This document shows, in pieces, positions 25,865 to 35,439 of a DNA stretch of 51,981 nt. The stretch is from Pseudomonadota bacterium (lineage in GTDB: Bacteria > Pseudomonadota > Alphaproteobacteria > Micavibrionales > UBA1664). Under the pieces are notes generated by a model. The model had not been told where the DNA came from. It ran no database searches and was given only the letters and a program-made list of their open reading frames with translations. The position numbers were made by a program, and so were the translations under genes. Position 1 is the stretch's first letter. Each line of letters starts with the position of its first letter. The DNA is taken from positions 162,551 to 214,531 of the forward strand of contig RFNZ01000003.1 of NCBI GenBank assembly GCA_009926935.1, written 5' to 3'.

Positions 25865-25893
25865 ACCGTAGATAGGCAATCGAATTCTGTCAA
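25865..25893 (-). promoter_or_regulatory. Possible promoter for the AAA ATPase gene
   Basis: On the minus strand TTGACA (25893-25888) is followed after 17 bases by TACGGT (25870-25865). The -35 match is perfect but the -10 is weak. It lies just after the trmL stop codon and upstream of ATG 25834, which supports that start over TTG 25879. Confidence 0.35.
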
Positions 25894-25896
25894 TTG

Positions 25897-26352
25897 TTAT
25901 ATGGCAATTTTTGAGGTCTGGCGTATAGCCTCGCCCAGTGTTATGGCTGCTGCGGTGATAACGTTCATGGAGCGAACATTTTTGGCCATAGGTATATAAA
26001 CCGAGTTATCACACTTAGTATATAAATCCCTAGGAAAACCTGCGCTTTCACGGCCCATCAGAAGTATGTCATCCGGCTTGAACGTAAAATCCCATAGCGG
26101 GGTAGCGCCATCCGTTTCAACGAGAACGATGCGTCTGCCTTGCATATTTTGCAGGAAGTCATTCCATGAAATGTGCCTCGTGAGTTTGACATGGTTCACG
26201 TAGTCCATGCCGGAGCGCCTGAACTCCTGCTCCTTCCAGGGGAAGGCAGTCGGCTCGATGATATGGAGGGCTGTATCAAGGCAGGCGCACAGGCGCATGG
26301 CCGCGCCGACGTTTTGCGGAATATCAGGTTGAAAGAGGGCGAGTGCAGTCAT
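25897..26352 (-). CDS. trmL: tRNA (cytidine/uridine-34) 2'-O-methyltransferase TrmL
   Basis: TrmL is a SPOUT-fold enzyme that methylates the wobble ribose of certain leucine tRNAs using S-adenosylmethionine. The 151-residue length is standard. Motifs are LFQPDIPQNVGAAMRLCACL at the N-terminus, ILLMGRESAGFPRDLY, and the knot-forming VYIPMAKNVRSMNVITAAAI. It is divergent from petA, with a 96-base gap. Confidence 0.93.
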   Translation of the reverse strand: MTALALFQPDIPQNVGAAMRLCACLDTALHIIEPTAFPWKEQEFRRSGMDYVNHVKLTRHISWNDFLQNMQGRRIVLVETDGATPLWDFTFKPDDILLMGRESAGFPRDLYTKCDNSVYIPMAKNVRSMNVITAAAITLGEAIRQTSKIAI

Positions 26353-26448
26353 TTTATGTTTTTAGTTGCATAACATTCATCATTGGGTATTTTCACGGCG
26401 GCGCAGGCTTGTTAGCATGTGCAAACTGTAATTTCAGGCACTTATACC

Positions 26449-27006
26449 ATGACAGATCATACTTTACCTCCCCATGACGCTCCAGCGGACGCGGCGCGCC
26501 GCGATTTCCTTTACCTCACGACGGGGGCTGTCGCTGCCGTTGGCGCAGGGATCACCGGCTGGTCGTTTATCGATTCGATGAACCCCGCAGCCGATACGCT
26601 CGCCCTTTCCACGACGGAAGTGAATATCTCGGGCATCGAACCGGGGCAAGCCATACTGGTTCAGTGGCGTGGAAAGCCGGTGTTTGTCCGCCGCCGTACG
26701 ACCAAAGAAATTGAAGAGGCTAAGGCCGTTGATGTTGCTACGCTTCGTGACCCTCAGGCGGATGCTGTCCGCGTAAAAGAAGGTAAAGAAGAGTGGTTGG
26801 TTCTGGTTGGAATCTGCACGCACCTTGGGTGCGTGCCGCTTGGTACCAAATCGGCTGAGCCCAAGGGCGACTTTGGCGGCTGGTTCTGCCCATGCCATGG
26901 GTCGCACTACGATACCGCGGGGCGTATCCGCAAGGGGCCTGCTCCAAGGAACCTTGAAGTGCCTGCCTATAGTTTCGTTTCTGACACTGTCATCAAGATC
27001 GGGTAA
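26449..27006 (+). CDS. petA: Ubiquinol-cytochrome c reductase Rieske iron-sulfur subunit
   Basis: This subunit carries the 2Fe-2S cluster of cytochrome bc1. The 185-residue product has a twin-arginine-like N-terminus ([19 protein letters not shown]) that doubles as its membrane anchor. The two cluster-binding boxes are CTHLGC (from Cys123) and CPCHGSHYD (from Cys147), with ligands Cys123, His125, Cys147 and His150. ATG at 26449 is chosen because the upstream GTG at 26419 adds residues foreign to the family. petB follows five bases after the stop. Confidence 0.97.
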   Translation: MTDHTLPPHDAPADAARRDFLYLTTGAVAAVGAGITGWSFIDSMNPAADTLALSTTEVNISGIEPGQAILVQWRGKPVFVRRRTTKEIEEAKAVDVATLRDPQADAVRVKEGKEEWLVLVGICTHLGCVPLGTKSAEPKGDFGGWFCPCHGSHYDTAGRIRKGPAPRNLEVPAYSFVSDTVIKIG

Positions 27007-27011
27007 TCATC

Positions 27012-28283
27012 ATGGCCCACGGACCACGTACACCTTTTGCAAATCCTGTCGTCGAGTGGATCGACAGCCGTCTTCCCGTATTTACCTTCATGCAGAAGGA
27101 ATACGGCGTTTTCCCGACACCTAAAAATTTCAACTATTTCTGGAACTTTGGTGCGCTTGCCATGGTCATGCTGATGACCATGATTGCGACGGGCGTTGTG
27201 CTTGCCATGCATTACACTGCCAATGCCGGTATGGCCTTCAACTCTGTTGAACGCATCATGCGTGATGTCAACTACGGATGGCTGTTGCGTTACATGCACA
27301 TGAACGGGGCATCGATGTTTTTTGTTGCCGTTTATATCCATATTTTCCGTGGCCTTTATTACGGGTCTTACAAGCAACCGCGCGAGCTGTTGTGGATTCT
27401 CGGGATTGTCATTTTCCTTTTGATGATGGCAACCGCGTTTATGGGATACACGCTGCCTTGGTCGCAGATGTCGGGCTGGGGCGCTACGGTTATTACGTCG
27501 CTGTTCTCGGCCGTGCCTTTGGTTGGCGACAGCCTTGTTGCCTGGCTGTGGGGTGGTTTCTCCGTCGATAATCCGACGCTCAACCGTTTCTTCGCCCTCC
27601 ATTATCTTCTGCCCTTTGTTATCTGCGCTGTTGTGTTTCTGCATGTGTGGGCATTGCATGTGGTTGGTTCCAACAACCCTTTGGGCATTGATGTAAAAGG
27701 CCCGCAGGATACGCTGCCATTTAACCCTTACTACACGGTCAAGGACACGTTCGGCCTTTCGGTGTTTCTGATTGTGTATGCGTTTTTGGTGTTTTACGCA
27801 CCGACACTGCTGACGCACCAGGATCACTTTATCCCGTTCAATCCGATGGTGACGCCGCCGCATATCGTGCCTGAGTGGTACTTCCTGCCGTTCTACGCCA
27901 TTTTGCGGGCGGTCACGTTCGATATCACGATCCCGTTCACACATATCATCCTTGTTGAAGCCAAGTTGGGCGGAGTGCTTGCGATGTTCGGCGCGATTGT
28001 TTTGCTGGCTGTATTGCCATGGCTTGATACGCACCCTGTACGGAGCGCCCGTTTCCGCCCGTGGTTCAGGATTGCGCTTATCGGCCTCGTGGTTGCCCTG
28101 TGCGTCCTTGGATACGTTGGTGCCAAACCTGCGGAACAACCTTGGGTTATGGTCGGGCAGGCGGCTGCGCTTTATTACTTTGCGTTTTTCTTGGTCATTG
28201 TGCCCTGGCTCTCCAAAAAAGAACCTGTGGCGAAACTACCTAATTCCATCCACGAAGCCGTTCTGGCCGAGAAGGGGAAATAA
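27012..28283 (+). CDS. petB: Cytochrome b of the bc1 complex
   Basis: This is the membrane core subunit carrying haems bL and bH and the two quinone sites. The 423-residue product has eight or more hydrophobic helices. Conserved features include [20 protein letters not shown], the [12 protein letters not shown] histidine segment, [20 protein letters not shown], the second His pair in [11 protein letters not shown] and HVWALH, and [13 protein letters not shown] (the PEWY motif of the Qo site). It is encoded separately from cytochrome c1, with two bases between the genes. Confidence 0.98.
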   Translation: MAHGPRTPFANPVVEWIDSRLPVFTFMQKEYGVFPTPKNFNYFWNFGALAMVMLMTMIATGVVLAMHYTANAGMAFNSVERIMRDVNYGWLLRYMHMNGASMFFVAVYIHIFRGLYYGSYKQPRELLWILGIVIFLLMMATAFMGYTLPWSQMSGWGATVITSLFSAVPLVGDSLVAWLWGGFSVDNPTLNRFFALHYLLPFVICAVVFLHVWALHVVGSNNPLGIDVKGPQDTLPFNPYYTVKDTFGLSVFLIVYAFLVFYAPTLLTHQDHFIPFNPMVTPPHIVPEWYFLPFYAILRAVTFDITIPFTHIILVEAKLGGVLAMFGAIVLLAVLPWLDTHPVRSARFRPWFRIALIGLVVALCVLGYVGAKPAEQPWVMVGQAAALYYFAFFLVIVPWLSKKEPVAKLPNSIHEAVLAEKGK

Positions 28284-28285
28284 TC

Positions 28286-29050
28286 ATGAAAATAAAAATC
28301 CTCCTTTCCCTTTGTGTTGCCGCAGTGATTGGTTTTTCGGGACCCGTCCATGCTGCGGGTGAGCATATTGAGCTGCCCAAACAACAATGGTCCTTTGATG
28401 GCATGACAGGTACATTTGACCGTGGAGCCATGCAGCGCGGTTTTCAGGTTTACAAGCAGGTGTGCTCTGCTTGCCATGGCCTGAACCGTCTTTCGTATCG
28501 CAATCTTGCGGCTCTCGGGTATAACGAGGCCGAGATCAAAGCCATCGCGGCCGAAGCCACAATTACCGACGGCCCTAATGATGAAGGCGAGATGTTTGAG
28601 CGCCCCGGACGCCCATCGGATGCTTTTAAGAAGCCTTTTGCCAATGATAACGCAGCACGTTACGCGAATAACGGCGCTCTGCCGCCTGACCTTTCGCTTA
28701 TCGTCCGCAGCCGTGCCGGTGGCCCTGATTACGTTTATGCGTTGATGACCGGTTATGGTGATGCGCCTGCCGACGTAAAAATGAACGAGGGTATGCACTA
28801 CAACAAGTATTTCCCCGGTCATCAGATTGCGATGGCGGCCCCGCTTGTAGCTGGTGCGGTTACCTATGGCGATGGTACCGATGCATCGGTTGAGCAGATG
28901 GCCAAGGACGTTGCGACGTTTCTCGCCTGGGCTTCAGAGCCTGTGATGGAAATCCGCAAGCAGACAGGGATCAAGGTTATGATTTTCCTTCTGGTGTTCT
29001 CGGTCCTTATGTATGCGACCAAACGCAAAGTCTGGAAAGACCTCCACTGA
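28286..29050 (+). CDS. petC: Cytochrome c1 of the bc1 complex
   Basis: Cytochrome c1 passes electrons from the Rieske protein to a soluble or membrane cytochrome c. The 254-residue product starts with a signal peptide ending near GPVHAA. It has the haem-attachment motif CSACH (QVCSACHGLNRLSYR), the distal methionine region HQIAMAAPL and a C-terminal membrane anchor (VMIFLLVFSVLMYATKRK). It is the last gene of petABC and is followed by a strong hairpin terminator. Confidence 0.97.
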   Translation: MKIKILLSLCVAAVIGFSGPVHAAGEHIELPKQQWSFDGMTGTFDRGAMQRGFQVYKQVCSACHGLNRLSYRNLAALGYNEAEIKAIAAEATITDGPNDEGEMFERPGRPSDAFKKPFANDNAARYANNGALPPDLSLIVRSRAGGPDYVYALMTGYGDAPADVKMNEGMHYNKYFPGHQIAMAAPLVAGAVTYGDGTDASVEQMAKDVATFLAWASEPVMEIRKQTGIKVMIFLLVFSVLMYATKRKVWKDLH

Positions 29051-29075
29051 TCTTTGCTGCCATTTAAAATTCTTA

Positions 29076-29102
29076 AAGCCCGCCTTGATTGGCGGGTTTT
29101 TT
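29076..29102 (+). terminator. Rho-independent terminator after petC
   Basis: CCCGCC (29079-29084) and GGCGGG (29091-29096) form a stem around TTGATT, extended by A/T pairs and followed by six T. It lies 28 bases after the petC stop. Confidence 0.9.
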
Positions 29103-29273
29103 ATGTCAGCCGTTATGGCTTATCTGCCCTCTCGACTCATCATGTCTGCTTAGAGGTTAGATTCAGAAAAAATGAAGTTCTGTTTTTGCAGCTTTAGGTA
29201 GAACGGGCATTTCATTTTTTTGTTGCATTGATAGGAGGGACGCGTTATTCACACGCGCAGAAGAGAGGTAAAA

Positions 29274-29492
29274 ATGCAACCGCAAGTTATTGTAACATCA
29301 ACACCCGCCCCTTTGTCGGCCCGCCCTATTTTTAGAGAAGGTGGTGTATCCCAGATTCGTGCCCATGATGGCGCACCTGCAAGCCCGGGCATTTTTGAAA
29401 TGCCAAGCCGCCGTCAACAGAAGCCTGCAACAGGCGACTGGAGACAGCCTGATGCGGAAGATGCTGCGGTTCTTCGCTGCCGTATGAACTAA
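29274..29492 (+). CDS. Small uncharacterised protein
   Basis: The product is 72 residues, rich in Pro, Ala, Arg and Gln and probably disordered, with no family recognised. It looks real because GAGAGG lies five bases upstream of the ATG, and because it is framed by the petC terminator before and a GC-rich terminator 24 bases after, leaving it as a stand-alone unit. The 200 bases upstream hold no other gene. Function unknown. Confidence 0.55.
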   Translation: MQPQVIVTSTPAPLSARPIFREGGVSQIRAHDGAPASPGIFEMPSRRQQKPATGDWRQPDAEDAAVLRCRMN

Positions 29493-29515
29493 TACGCCTT
29501 GAGCGTTTTAAAAAA

Positions 29516-29538
29516 GCCCCGCATTAGCGGGGTTTTTT
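29516..29538. terminator. Bidirectional terminator
   Basis: CCCCGC (29517-29522) pairs with GCGGGG (29527-29532) around ATTA. Six T follow on the plus strand and an A-run precedes it, so the hairpin can end both the small plus-strand gene and the minus-strand methyltransferase gene. Confidence 0.9.
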
Positions 29539-30184
29539 ATTTTTTGAAAATCAGGCAATGCGTATGGGTGTAGCCCGGTTTTGGGTTTAGCCATTCCACG
29601 ATGATTTCGTTTTGCAGTGTCAGTGATTTTTCGATGACTTGGCTTAGATCGCGCACCAAGGGCGTATAGATGTGGCCGTGGTGCAGGTTATCCGCCTGCA
29701 CGATAACGATGCCGCCTTTTTTCATTTGGTCAGCCACAAGGCCGAAAATGCGGCCCATCTGTTTTAGATATTTATCGTACCCGGCGTGTTTGGGGTTGCC
29801 TGCAAACAGGGGGTTCCATTTATGGTGCTTTGGCATGTAGGGCGGGGATGTCATGCAGAAATCCATTTTAGGGAAACCGAGAGTGCCGATTTTAGCAGCG
29901 TCGCCGTGGAGCAGGTTTTGCCAATGCTCCAGCTGGCCTGCGACCCACTCAAAGCGGTTTCTATCGGCTTCGATGCCGTATGGGGTGCGGCCCATTTCCT
30001 CGGCCACAAAAAGCGTGGTGCCGAGCCCTGCGAAGGGGTCAAACACTTTGTCGCCTGCTTTTGTATAGGTTTTTAAAAAATGCCGGACCAGCCCTTCAGG
30101 GTAACGGATGTCATCGCCTTCAAAAGGCGGGTTTGCGCGTTCATGAGTGAAGGGTATTTTTATCAGTGTTTCTTTTTGCTGCAT
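29537..30184 (-). CDS. DNA methyltransferase (N4-cytosine/N6-adenine type)
   Basis: The 215-residue product has the S-adenosylmethionine-binding motif DPFAGLGTT (residue 49 on), an acidic YGIEAD loop and the catalytic TSPPY motif (about residue 112) of enzymes that methylate exocyclic amino groups of DNA bases. Motif I precedes the catalytic motif. The protein is short and has no obvious target-recognition domain, and no restriction endonuclease gene is adjacent, so it is probably an orphan methyltransferase. A relative that modifies another substrate cannot be excluded. The ATG at 30184 lies inside the last codons of the upstream pump gene (22-base overlap). Confidence 0.8.
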   Translation of the reverse strand: MQQKETLIKIPFTHERANPPFEGDDIRYPEGLVRHFLKTYTKAGDKVFDPFAGLGTTLFVAEEMGRTPYGIEADRNRFEWVAGQLEHWQNLLHGDAAKIGTLGFPKMDFCMTSPPYMPKHHKWNPLFAGNPKHAGYDKYLKQMGRIFGLVADQMKKGGIVIVQADNLHHGHIYTPLVRDLSQVIEKSLTLQNEIIVEWLNPKPGYTHTHCLIFKK

Positions 30185-33100
30185 TCCTCAGCCCATGCAT
30201 CGTTTGCCGGAGTTGCATGCAAAGGCTTTTGAGGGCCGGTGCGGCCTGTCAGTTTTTGGACTATCGCATAAAAGACAGGCGTTAGGATAAGGCCAAAGAT
30301 GGTTACGCCTATCATACCCGCAAAGACTGCCGTGCCCATGGACTGACGCATTTCAGCGCCCGGGCCTGTGGCTATCACAAGCGGTACGACACCCAAAATG
30401 AATGCAAGCGATGTCATGAGAATGGGCCGCAGACGCAGGCGGCAGGCCTCCACCACGGCTTCCATCATGGTTTCGCCGTGTTCCTGCCGATGCCTTGCGA
30501 ATTCGACAATCAGAATGGCGTTTTTGGCTGCAAGGCCAATCAACACCACCAAGCCGATTTGGGTCAGGATGTTGTTATCCATACCCCGTGCCCAGACGCC
30601 GATAAAGGCGCCCAAAACGCTCATGGGGACAATAAGGATGATGGCAATCGGCAGCGACCAGCTTTCGTACATCGCTGAGAGCACCAGAAACACAAAGATG
30701 ACCGAAAGCGCAAAGATAAAGAGGGCGGCATTGCCCGCTTCTTTTTGCTGTAACGCCAATTCGGTCCATTCAAAATCGAGACCTTGGGGCAGGATTTCTT
30801 TTGCGAGTTTTTCCATTTTCTCGATGGAATCGCCTGAGCTGAAGCCCGGCATGGTGTTGCCCGACACGGCCACGGCCGTTGCCTGATTATAACGCTGGAT
30901 AAGGTTTGGCCCCGTTGTTTCGTGCACTTTGACGATGGTGCCAAGGGGCACGAATTCGCCCGCGGCATTGCGGGTTTTAAGTTTGGCGATGTCTTCAGGT
31001 TTTAGACGGAAAGGCAAATCAGCCTGCGCTGTCACCTGATAGACTTTGCCAAAGGCGTTGAAGTCGTTGACGTAGGCCGAGCCTAGATAGATTTGGAGGG
31101 TTTCAAACACGTTGGGCAGAGGGATGCCCAGCATCTGTGCTTTTTCGCGGTCAATATCCAGATACACTTGCGGGCTGCCTGCGCTGAAGGTCGTGTAAAC
31201 GGCGATCAGGCCGTTTGTGCCGTTCGCGGCGCCTATCAGTTCGCCCGTTGACTGCATCAGGGCGGGGATACCTGCGCCTGATGTATCCTTGACCATCATT
31301 TTGAAGCCACCCGCGTTGCCGATACCGCGCACGGGTGGGGGTGGGATCACGATAATAAACGCATCCTCAATCGCTGAGAGACGTTGCTGCAGCTCGCCAA
31401 TAATGCCGAACATGCTTTGGGATGGGCCTGCCGCTGTTCTCTCCTTATAATCTTTGAACCGCGCAAAAATGGCAGCGGCGTTGGAGGCGTTGGTGAATGT
31501 CGCGCCTGATAACCCGGCAAAGCCCACGGCGCCATCGACACCCGGGGTTTTGAGCATGATGTCCATCGCGCGGCGGGTGACTTCATCGGTCCGGCTTAAG
31601 GCGGCGCCATCAGGCAATTGAATGACCACAATGCCGTAGCCTTGATCCTGCATCGGGATAAAGCCGGATGGTACTTTGCCTGCCATAAGAACGGTGCCGC
31701 CCACAAGTGCCCCATAGACAAGCAGCATCATCACGCTGCGGCGGACAAATATTTTGACGCCCTGGCCATAAACCTTACCAAGCTTGTCAAAGCCGCTGTT
31801 AAAGCCGCGCGCGAATTTGGTGAGGATGCCCTGTTTTTCATGGTGTTCGTGTTTGCGCAGCAACATTGCACCCAAGGCGGGCGAAAGCGTGAGCGAATTA
31901 AAGGCCGAAATTACGGTTGCGACCGCAATCGTCATCGCAAACTGCTTATAAAACTGCCCTGATAGGCCGGGGATAAGGGCTGTCGGGATAAAGACCGCGC
32001 ACAAGACAAGGGCAATGGCTATCACCGCCCCGCCCACTTCGTCGAGGGTGCGGGAGGCGGCTTCCTTCGGGGTCATGCCTTCGGCAATGTGCCGTTCGAT
32101 GTTTTCAACGACGACGATCGCGTCATCCACCACGATCCCGATGGCCAAGACAAGGCCGAACAGGGTGAGCAAGTTGAGCGAAAAGCCAAACGCCGCCATG
32201 ACGGCAAAAGTGCCTATCAGCGAAACGGGGATTGCAATGATGGGAATGATGGATGCGCGCCACGATTGCAGGAAGATAAGCACAACCAAAACCACCAGAA
32301 GGATGGCCTCGATAAGGGTGTGGTAAACGGCTTCGATCGATTTTGCGATATACTCGGTCGGGTTGTAAATGATGCGGTATTCAAGCCCTTTTGGGAAATT
32401 GGGGGCAAGTTCCTTCATTTTTTGCTGCAAGGCTTCGGCCGTTGCCAGCGCGTTTGAACCCGGGCGCTGGAAGATAACCATGGCCACGGCCTGTTTGCCA
32501 TTGAGATAGGAATTGAGGATGTAATCCTTGGCGCCTAATTCGACACGCGCGACATCGGAAAGCCTTATGAGTTTGCCCCCGTCGTTTTTGACGATGATGT
32601 CTTTGAACTGTTCGGGCGTTTCAAAGCGGCCTTGGGTCGTGACCGTAAACTGGTAGGCGTTCCCGCCATCCACGGGGGGCAGGCCCAAGCCGCCGCCAGA
32701 TACTTGTACGTTTTGCTGACGCATCGCGCCCACGACATCGCCCGCTGTGAGGCCTAGGGACGCCATCCGCTCGGGGTCGAGCCAGACCCTTATCGCGTAT
32801 TCGCGTGCGCCGAACACGCGCACGTTGCCAACGCCCTCAACCCTTGTCAGCTGGTCTTTAACACGTAGAAGGGCATAGTTGGAGATATAAAGCTGATCCA
32901 GGCTTTCATCCGGCGAGACCAGGTGAATGACCATCATGAGGTCTGGCGAGGATTTGGCGGCGTTGACGCCCAATCGCCGCACTTCCTCCGGCAGCCTTGG
33001 CAAGGCCGTGTTTACAAGGTTCTGGACCTGCACTTGCGCCAAATCAAGGTCGGTGCCGATTTTAAACGTGATGGTCAGGCTCATCGCGCCGTCGGATGTA

Positions 33101-33351
33101 GAGTACGAGGACATGTAAAGCATGTTCTCGACACCGTTGATCGCGGCTTCTAGAGGGTTTGCGACTGTATTGGCGACGGTTTGTGCATCTGCCCCCGGGT
33201 AATTGGCGCTGACAACCACAGTGGGCGGCGCTACTTCAGGGTATTGCGCGACAGGCAAGTTGAAATAAGCAATACCGCCCACCAGCACCATGAGGATAGA
33301 AATAACGGCCGCGAAAATGGGCCGTTCGATGAAGAAATGGCCGAACTTCAT
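30163..33351 (-). CDS. RND multidrug efflux transporter, AcrB/MexB (HAE1) family
   Basis: This inner-membrane proton-driven pump works with a periplasmic adaptor and an outer-membrane channel. The 1062-residue length is standard and the start MKFGHFFIERPIFAAVISIL is typical. The proton-relay aspartates are Asp409-Asp410 in GIVVDDAIVVVENIERH and the relay lysine is in GLAAKNAILIVEFARHRQ. The porter region has the expected PVAQYPEVAPPTV and NYPGADAQTV segments. The adaptor gene overlaps its start by four bases. No outer-membrane TolC-like gene is adjacent, so the channel must be encoded elsewhere. Confidence 0.97.
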   Translation of the reverse strand: MKFGHFFIERPIFAAVISILMVLVGGIAYFNLPVAQYPEVAPPTVVVSANYPGADAQTVANTVANPLEAAINGVENMLYMSSYSTSDGAMSLTITFKIGTDLDLAQVQVQNLVNTALPRLPEEVRRLGVNAAKSSPDLMMVIHLVSPDESLDQLYISNYALLRVKDQLTRVEGVGNVRVFGAREYAIRVWLDPERMASLGLTAGDVVGAMRQQNVQVSGGGLGLPPVDGGNAYQFTVTTQGRFETPEQFKDIIVKNDGGKLIRLSDVARVELGAKDYILNSYLNGKQAVAMVIFQRPGSNALATAEALQQKMKELAPNFPKGLEYRIIYNPTEYIAKSIEAVYHTLIEAILLVVLVVLIFLQSWRASIIPIIAIPVSLIGTFAVMAAFGFSLNLLTLFGLVLAIGIVVDDAIVVVENIERHIAEGMTPKEAASRTLDEVGGAVIAIALVLCAVFIPTALIPGLSGQFYKQFAMTIAVATVISAFNSLTLSPALGAMLLRKHEHHEKQGILTKFARGFNSGFDKLGKVYGQGVKIFVRRSVMMLLVYGALVGGTVLMAGKVPSGFIPMQDQGYGIVVIQLPDGAALSRTDEVTRRAMDIMLKTPGVDGAVGFAGLSGATFTNASNAAAIFARFKDYKERTAAGPSQSMFGIIGELQQRLSAIEDAFIIVIPPPPVRGIGNAGGFKMMVKDTSGAGIPALMQSTGELIGAANGTNGLIAVYTTFSAGSPQVYLDIDREKAQMLGIPLPNVFETLQIYLGSAYVNDFNAFGKVYQVTAQADLPFRLKPEDIAKLKTRNAAGEFVPLGTIVKVHETTGPNLIQRYNQATAVAVSGNTMPGFSSGDSIEKMEKLAKEILPQGLDFEWTELALQQKEAGNAALFIFALSVIFVFLVLSAMYESWSLPIAIILIVPMSVLGAFIGVWARGMDNNILTQIGLVVLIGLAAKNAILIVEFARHRQEHGETMMEAVVEACRLRLRPILMTSLAFILGVVPLVIATGPGAEMRQSMGTAVFAGMIGVTIFGLILTPVFYAIVQKLTGRTGPQKPLHATPANDAWAEECSKKKH

Positions 33352-34511
33352 TGTGCGGCCCCAGCTTGTGGGGCTGCAGCCGGAGGTGCCTCGGTTGTGA
33401 CCGTTGCACCGTCGCGGATGCGCTGAAGGCCATTAACAACGACTTGTTCTGTGCCGGTGAGGCCCTTTGTTATCACTTGTAAATCGCCGCGCGTCGCGCC
33501 CGTTTCAACCGTAACTGAGGACACGGTGTTGTTGGCGCCAACCACGTAGACATATTTGCGCGATTGATCGATGAGGATGGCGCTTGCGGGCACTAAAATG
33601 GCCTCTTTTTCAGTGCCAAGCATTACGCGCACGCGGCCAAACATGCCGGGTGCCAGCATGCCGGATGTGTTGGTAAGCGTGGCGCGGGCACGCATGGTGC
33701 CGGTGCCGCTATCGAGCGTTGTGTCTATGAAATACGTTTCGCCTGTGTGGGCGTAATCCGTTTCATCGGCTAGGGCTACGGCCACTTTGTATATGCCTGA
33801 ATGGCCGGTTTCAGCTTGGTGTTTTTTGCATTCGATGTAGGTCGGCTCATCGAGATCGAAGGCAAAATGGATGGGGTCGATGGCGACTATTGTAGCAAGG
33901 GTGCTGGAGCCGCCCGTGCCGCCTGATACAAAATTCCCTACATCCATCAGTTTTTGGCCGATTTTGCCTGTAATGGGCGCGGTTAGGCGCGTATAAGAGA
34001 GGTCAAGGCGGGCTTGCTCGCGCGCGGCTTTTGCGCGTTCAAGCTCGGCCAGTGCCTGATCGCGTTCCTGTAGGCGCTGGTCGCGGATCTGGGCTGAAAT
34101 ATCACCGGAATTGAAAAGTGCATCCGCGCGCTCAAAGTTGTTTTTTGTGAGGGCTATGCGGCTTTCGGCTACTTTGACATCGGCATCCGCTTTTTTGAGC
34201 GCGGCTTCAAACGGGCGCGGGTCGACCACAAATAGCAAGTCACCTTTTTGAACCAAGCCGCCTTCCTTGAAAGGGGCTTGCGTTAGGTAGCCGCTGACGC
34301 GCGCTTTGATTTCGACACTTTCAGAGGCTTCAAAGCGGCCGGAAAACTCGCGGTAATCCTCGACCGTTTCGCGCTGCGGCGTTGCCACCGTGACTTTGGC
34401 AGCTGGTGGCGGGCCGCCCGCGCCGTTTTCCTGTGCGTGCGTGTTATCGCAGGCTGACAAGATCAGGCTTGTGGCTAAGGCTAATAAAGCGAGAGAGAAA
34501 GCGCGCATCAT
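33348..34511 (-). CDS. RND efflux periplasmic adaptor lipoprotein (AcrA/MexA family)
   Basis: The 387-residue product has a lipoprotein signal peptide with lipobox LSAC near residue 21. A lipoyl/barrel-sandwich hybrid domain split by a coiled-coil hairpin follows (ESVEIKARVSGYL ... ARLDLSYTRLTAPITGKIG), then the beta-barrel and membrane-proximal domains (GMFGRVRVMLGTEKEAILVPA). It links the pump to an outer-membrane channel. It is the first gene of the efflux operon; no regulator gene is adjacent. Confidence 0.95.
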   Translation of the reverse strand: MMRAFSLALLALATSLILSACDNTHAQENGAGGPPPAAKVTVATPQRETVEDYREFSGRFEASESVEIKARVSGYLTQAPFKEGGLVQKGDLLFVVDPRPFEAALKKADADVKVAESRIALTKNNFERADALFNSGDISAQIRDQRLQERDQALAELERAKAAREQARLDLSYTRLTAPITGKIGQKLMDVGNFVSGGTGGSSTLATIVAIDPIHFAFDLDEPTYIECKKHQAETGHSGIYKVAVALADETDYAHTGETYFIDTTLDSGTGTMRARATLTNTSGMLAPGMFGRVRVMLGTEKEAILVPASAILIDQSRKYVYVVGANNTVSSVTVETGATRGDLQVITKGLTGTEQVVVNGLQRIRDGATVTTEAPPAAAPQAGAAQ

Positions 34512-34887
34512 GACGGAAAACCCCTGTCGATTCGTGGCAGGGCTGGATGGCCATGTACGGTATCGAATTGGAACTGAATATCGGCTCTTTCTTGCCTATC
34601 TTCAAGTACCCTGTGGCAAAAAATCAGTCGTTTGTATTTTGGTGTATCGGCTTTATAGAGGGTGTACGTGTCACTGATTCTCTTTTTGATCCGGCTTATT
34701 CACATTTACACCCACAAGTCATTGAAATAGACTAGAGACTTAGGCGTTCGGCGTGTTGAATATAGTCAGATGGTTTGTATATAATTTTGATGACTATTTA
34801 TATAGAGTTGATTCTGTAAAAATAAAAATAATCATTTTAAAACAATGTTTTAATAAAGTAATTTTTTGAACTTGGTTTATATGTATC
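34512..34887. other. A/T-rich intergenic region with a possible 62-codon frame and an operator-like palindrome
   Basis: This gap of about 376 bases separates the divergent efflux operon and the DUF924 gene. A frame at 34547-34735 (+) could encode a 62-residue peptide starting MAMYGIELEL, but it lacks a convincing ribosome site and family, so it is left unassigned. Base composition drops sharply after 34730. TTAAAACA-A-TGTTTTAA at 34837-34853 is a perfect 8-base inverted repeat about 35 bases before the DUF924 start codon and may bind a dimeric regulator. Confidence 0.4.
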
Positions 34888-35439
34888 ATGAAGGACAGCA
34901 AAAACGACATTCTGACGTTCTGGTTTGAGGAGACGAAGCCCGCACAGTGGTTTCAGTCCAGCTCGGACTTTGATGCGGAGATTCGCAGGCGTTTTTTTAC
35001 TGATTTTACGCTTGCCCGTAGCGGTATTTTTGATGCGTGGCGAGATGAGGGAGCTGAGGGGTGCCTTGCGCTCTGCGTGCTTCTGGATCAGTTTCCACGC
35101 AACATGTTCAGAGGTACGGCAGAGGCGTTTGCTACGGATACTCAGGCTCTTGATGTCGCTCGTCACGCGCTGGGCGAGCATTTTGATACCTTGCTACCGC
35201 CTTTGAAGCGGCGTTTTTTGTACCTGCCGTTTGAACATTCGGAACAAGCGGCTGATCAGGACCGGTGCGTGGCTTTGTTCGAGACCATGAAAAAAGAGGA
35301 TCCGCTGGGCTACGAATATGCGCTCAAACACAGGGATGTGATTATGAAGTTCGGGCGGTTTCCACATCGCAATGCGGCGCTTGGCAGGGTTTCAACACCT
35401 GAAGAAATCGCTTATCTGGCAGAAGGCGGTGGCTTTTAG
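34888..35439 (+). CDS. DUF924 family protein
   Basis: The 183-residue product matches the DUF924 pattern: ILTFWFEETKPAQWF near the start, LCVLLDQFPRNMFRGTAEAF, the FLYLPFEHSEQAADQ block and the C-terminal DVIMKFGRFPHRNAALGR. The family is predicted to be a helical, TPR-like fold, and its biochemical role is not established. The 3' end overlaps the convergent gene by four bases. Confidence 0.92.
   Translation: MKDSKNDILTFWFEETKPAQWFQSSSDFDAEIRRRFFTDFTLARSGIFDAWRDEGAEGCLALCVLLDQFPRNMFRGTAEAFATDTQALDVARHALGEHFDTLLPPLKRRFLYLPFEHSEQAADQDRCVALFETMKKEDPLGYEYALKHRDVIMKFGRFPHRNAALGRVSTPEEIAYLAEGGGF

Noticed and set aside
26967..28139. 390-codon frame on the minus strand
   Set aside because: It is the mirror of cytochrome b. 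The product is Arg/His-rich and shows no domain, as expected for an antisense frame of a hydrophobic protein gene.
34547..34735. 62-codon frame between the efflux operon and DUF924
   Set aside because: There is no ribosome site, no family and a composition change within it. Not called as a gene, although a small protein cannot be excluded.
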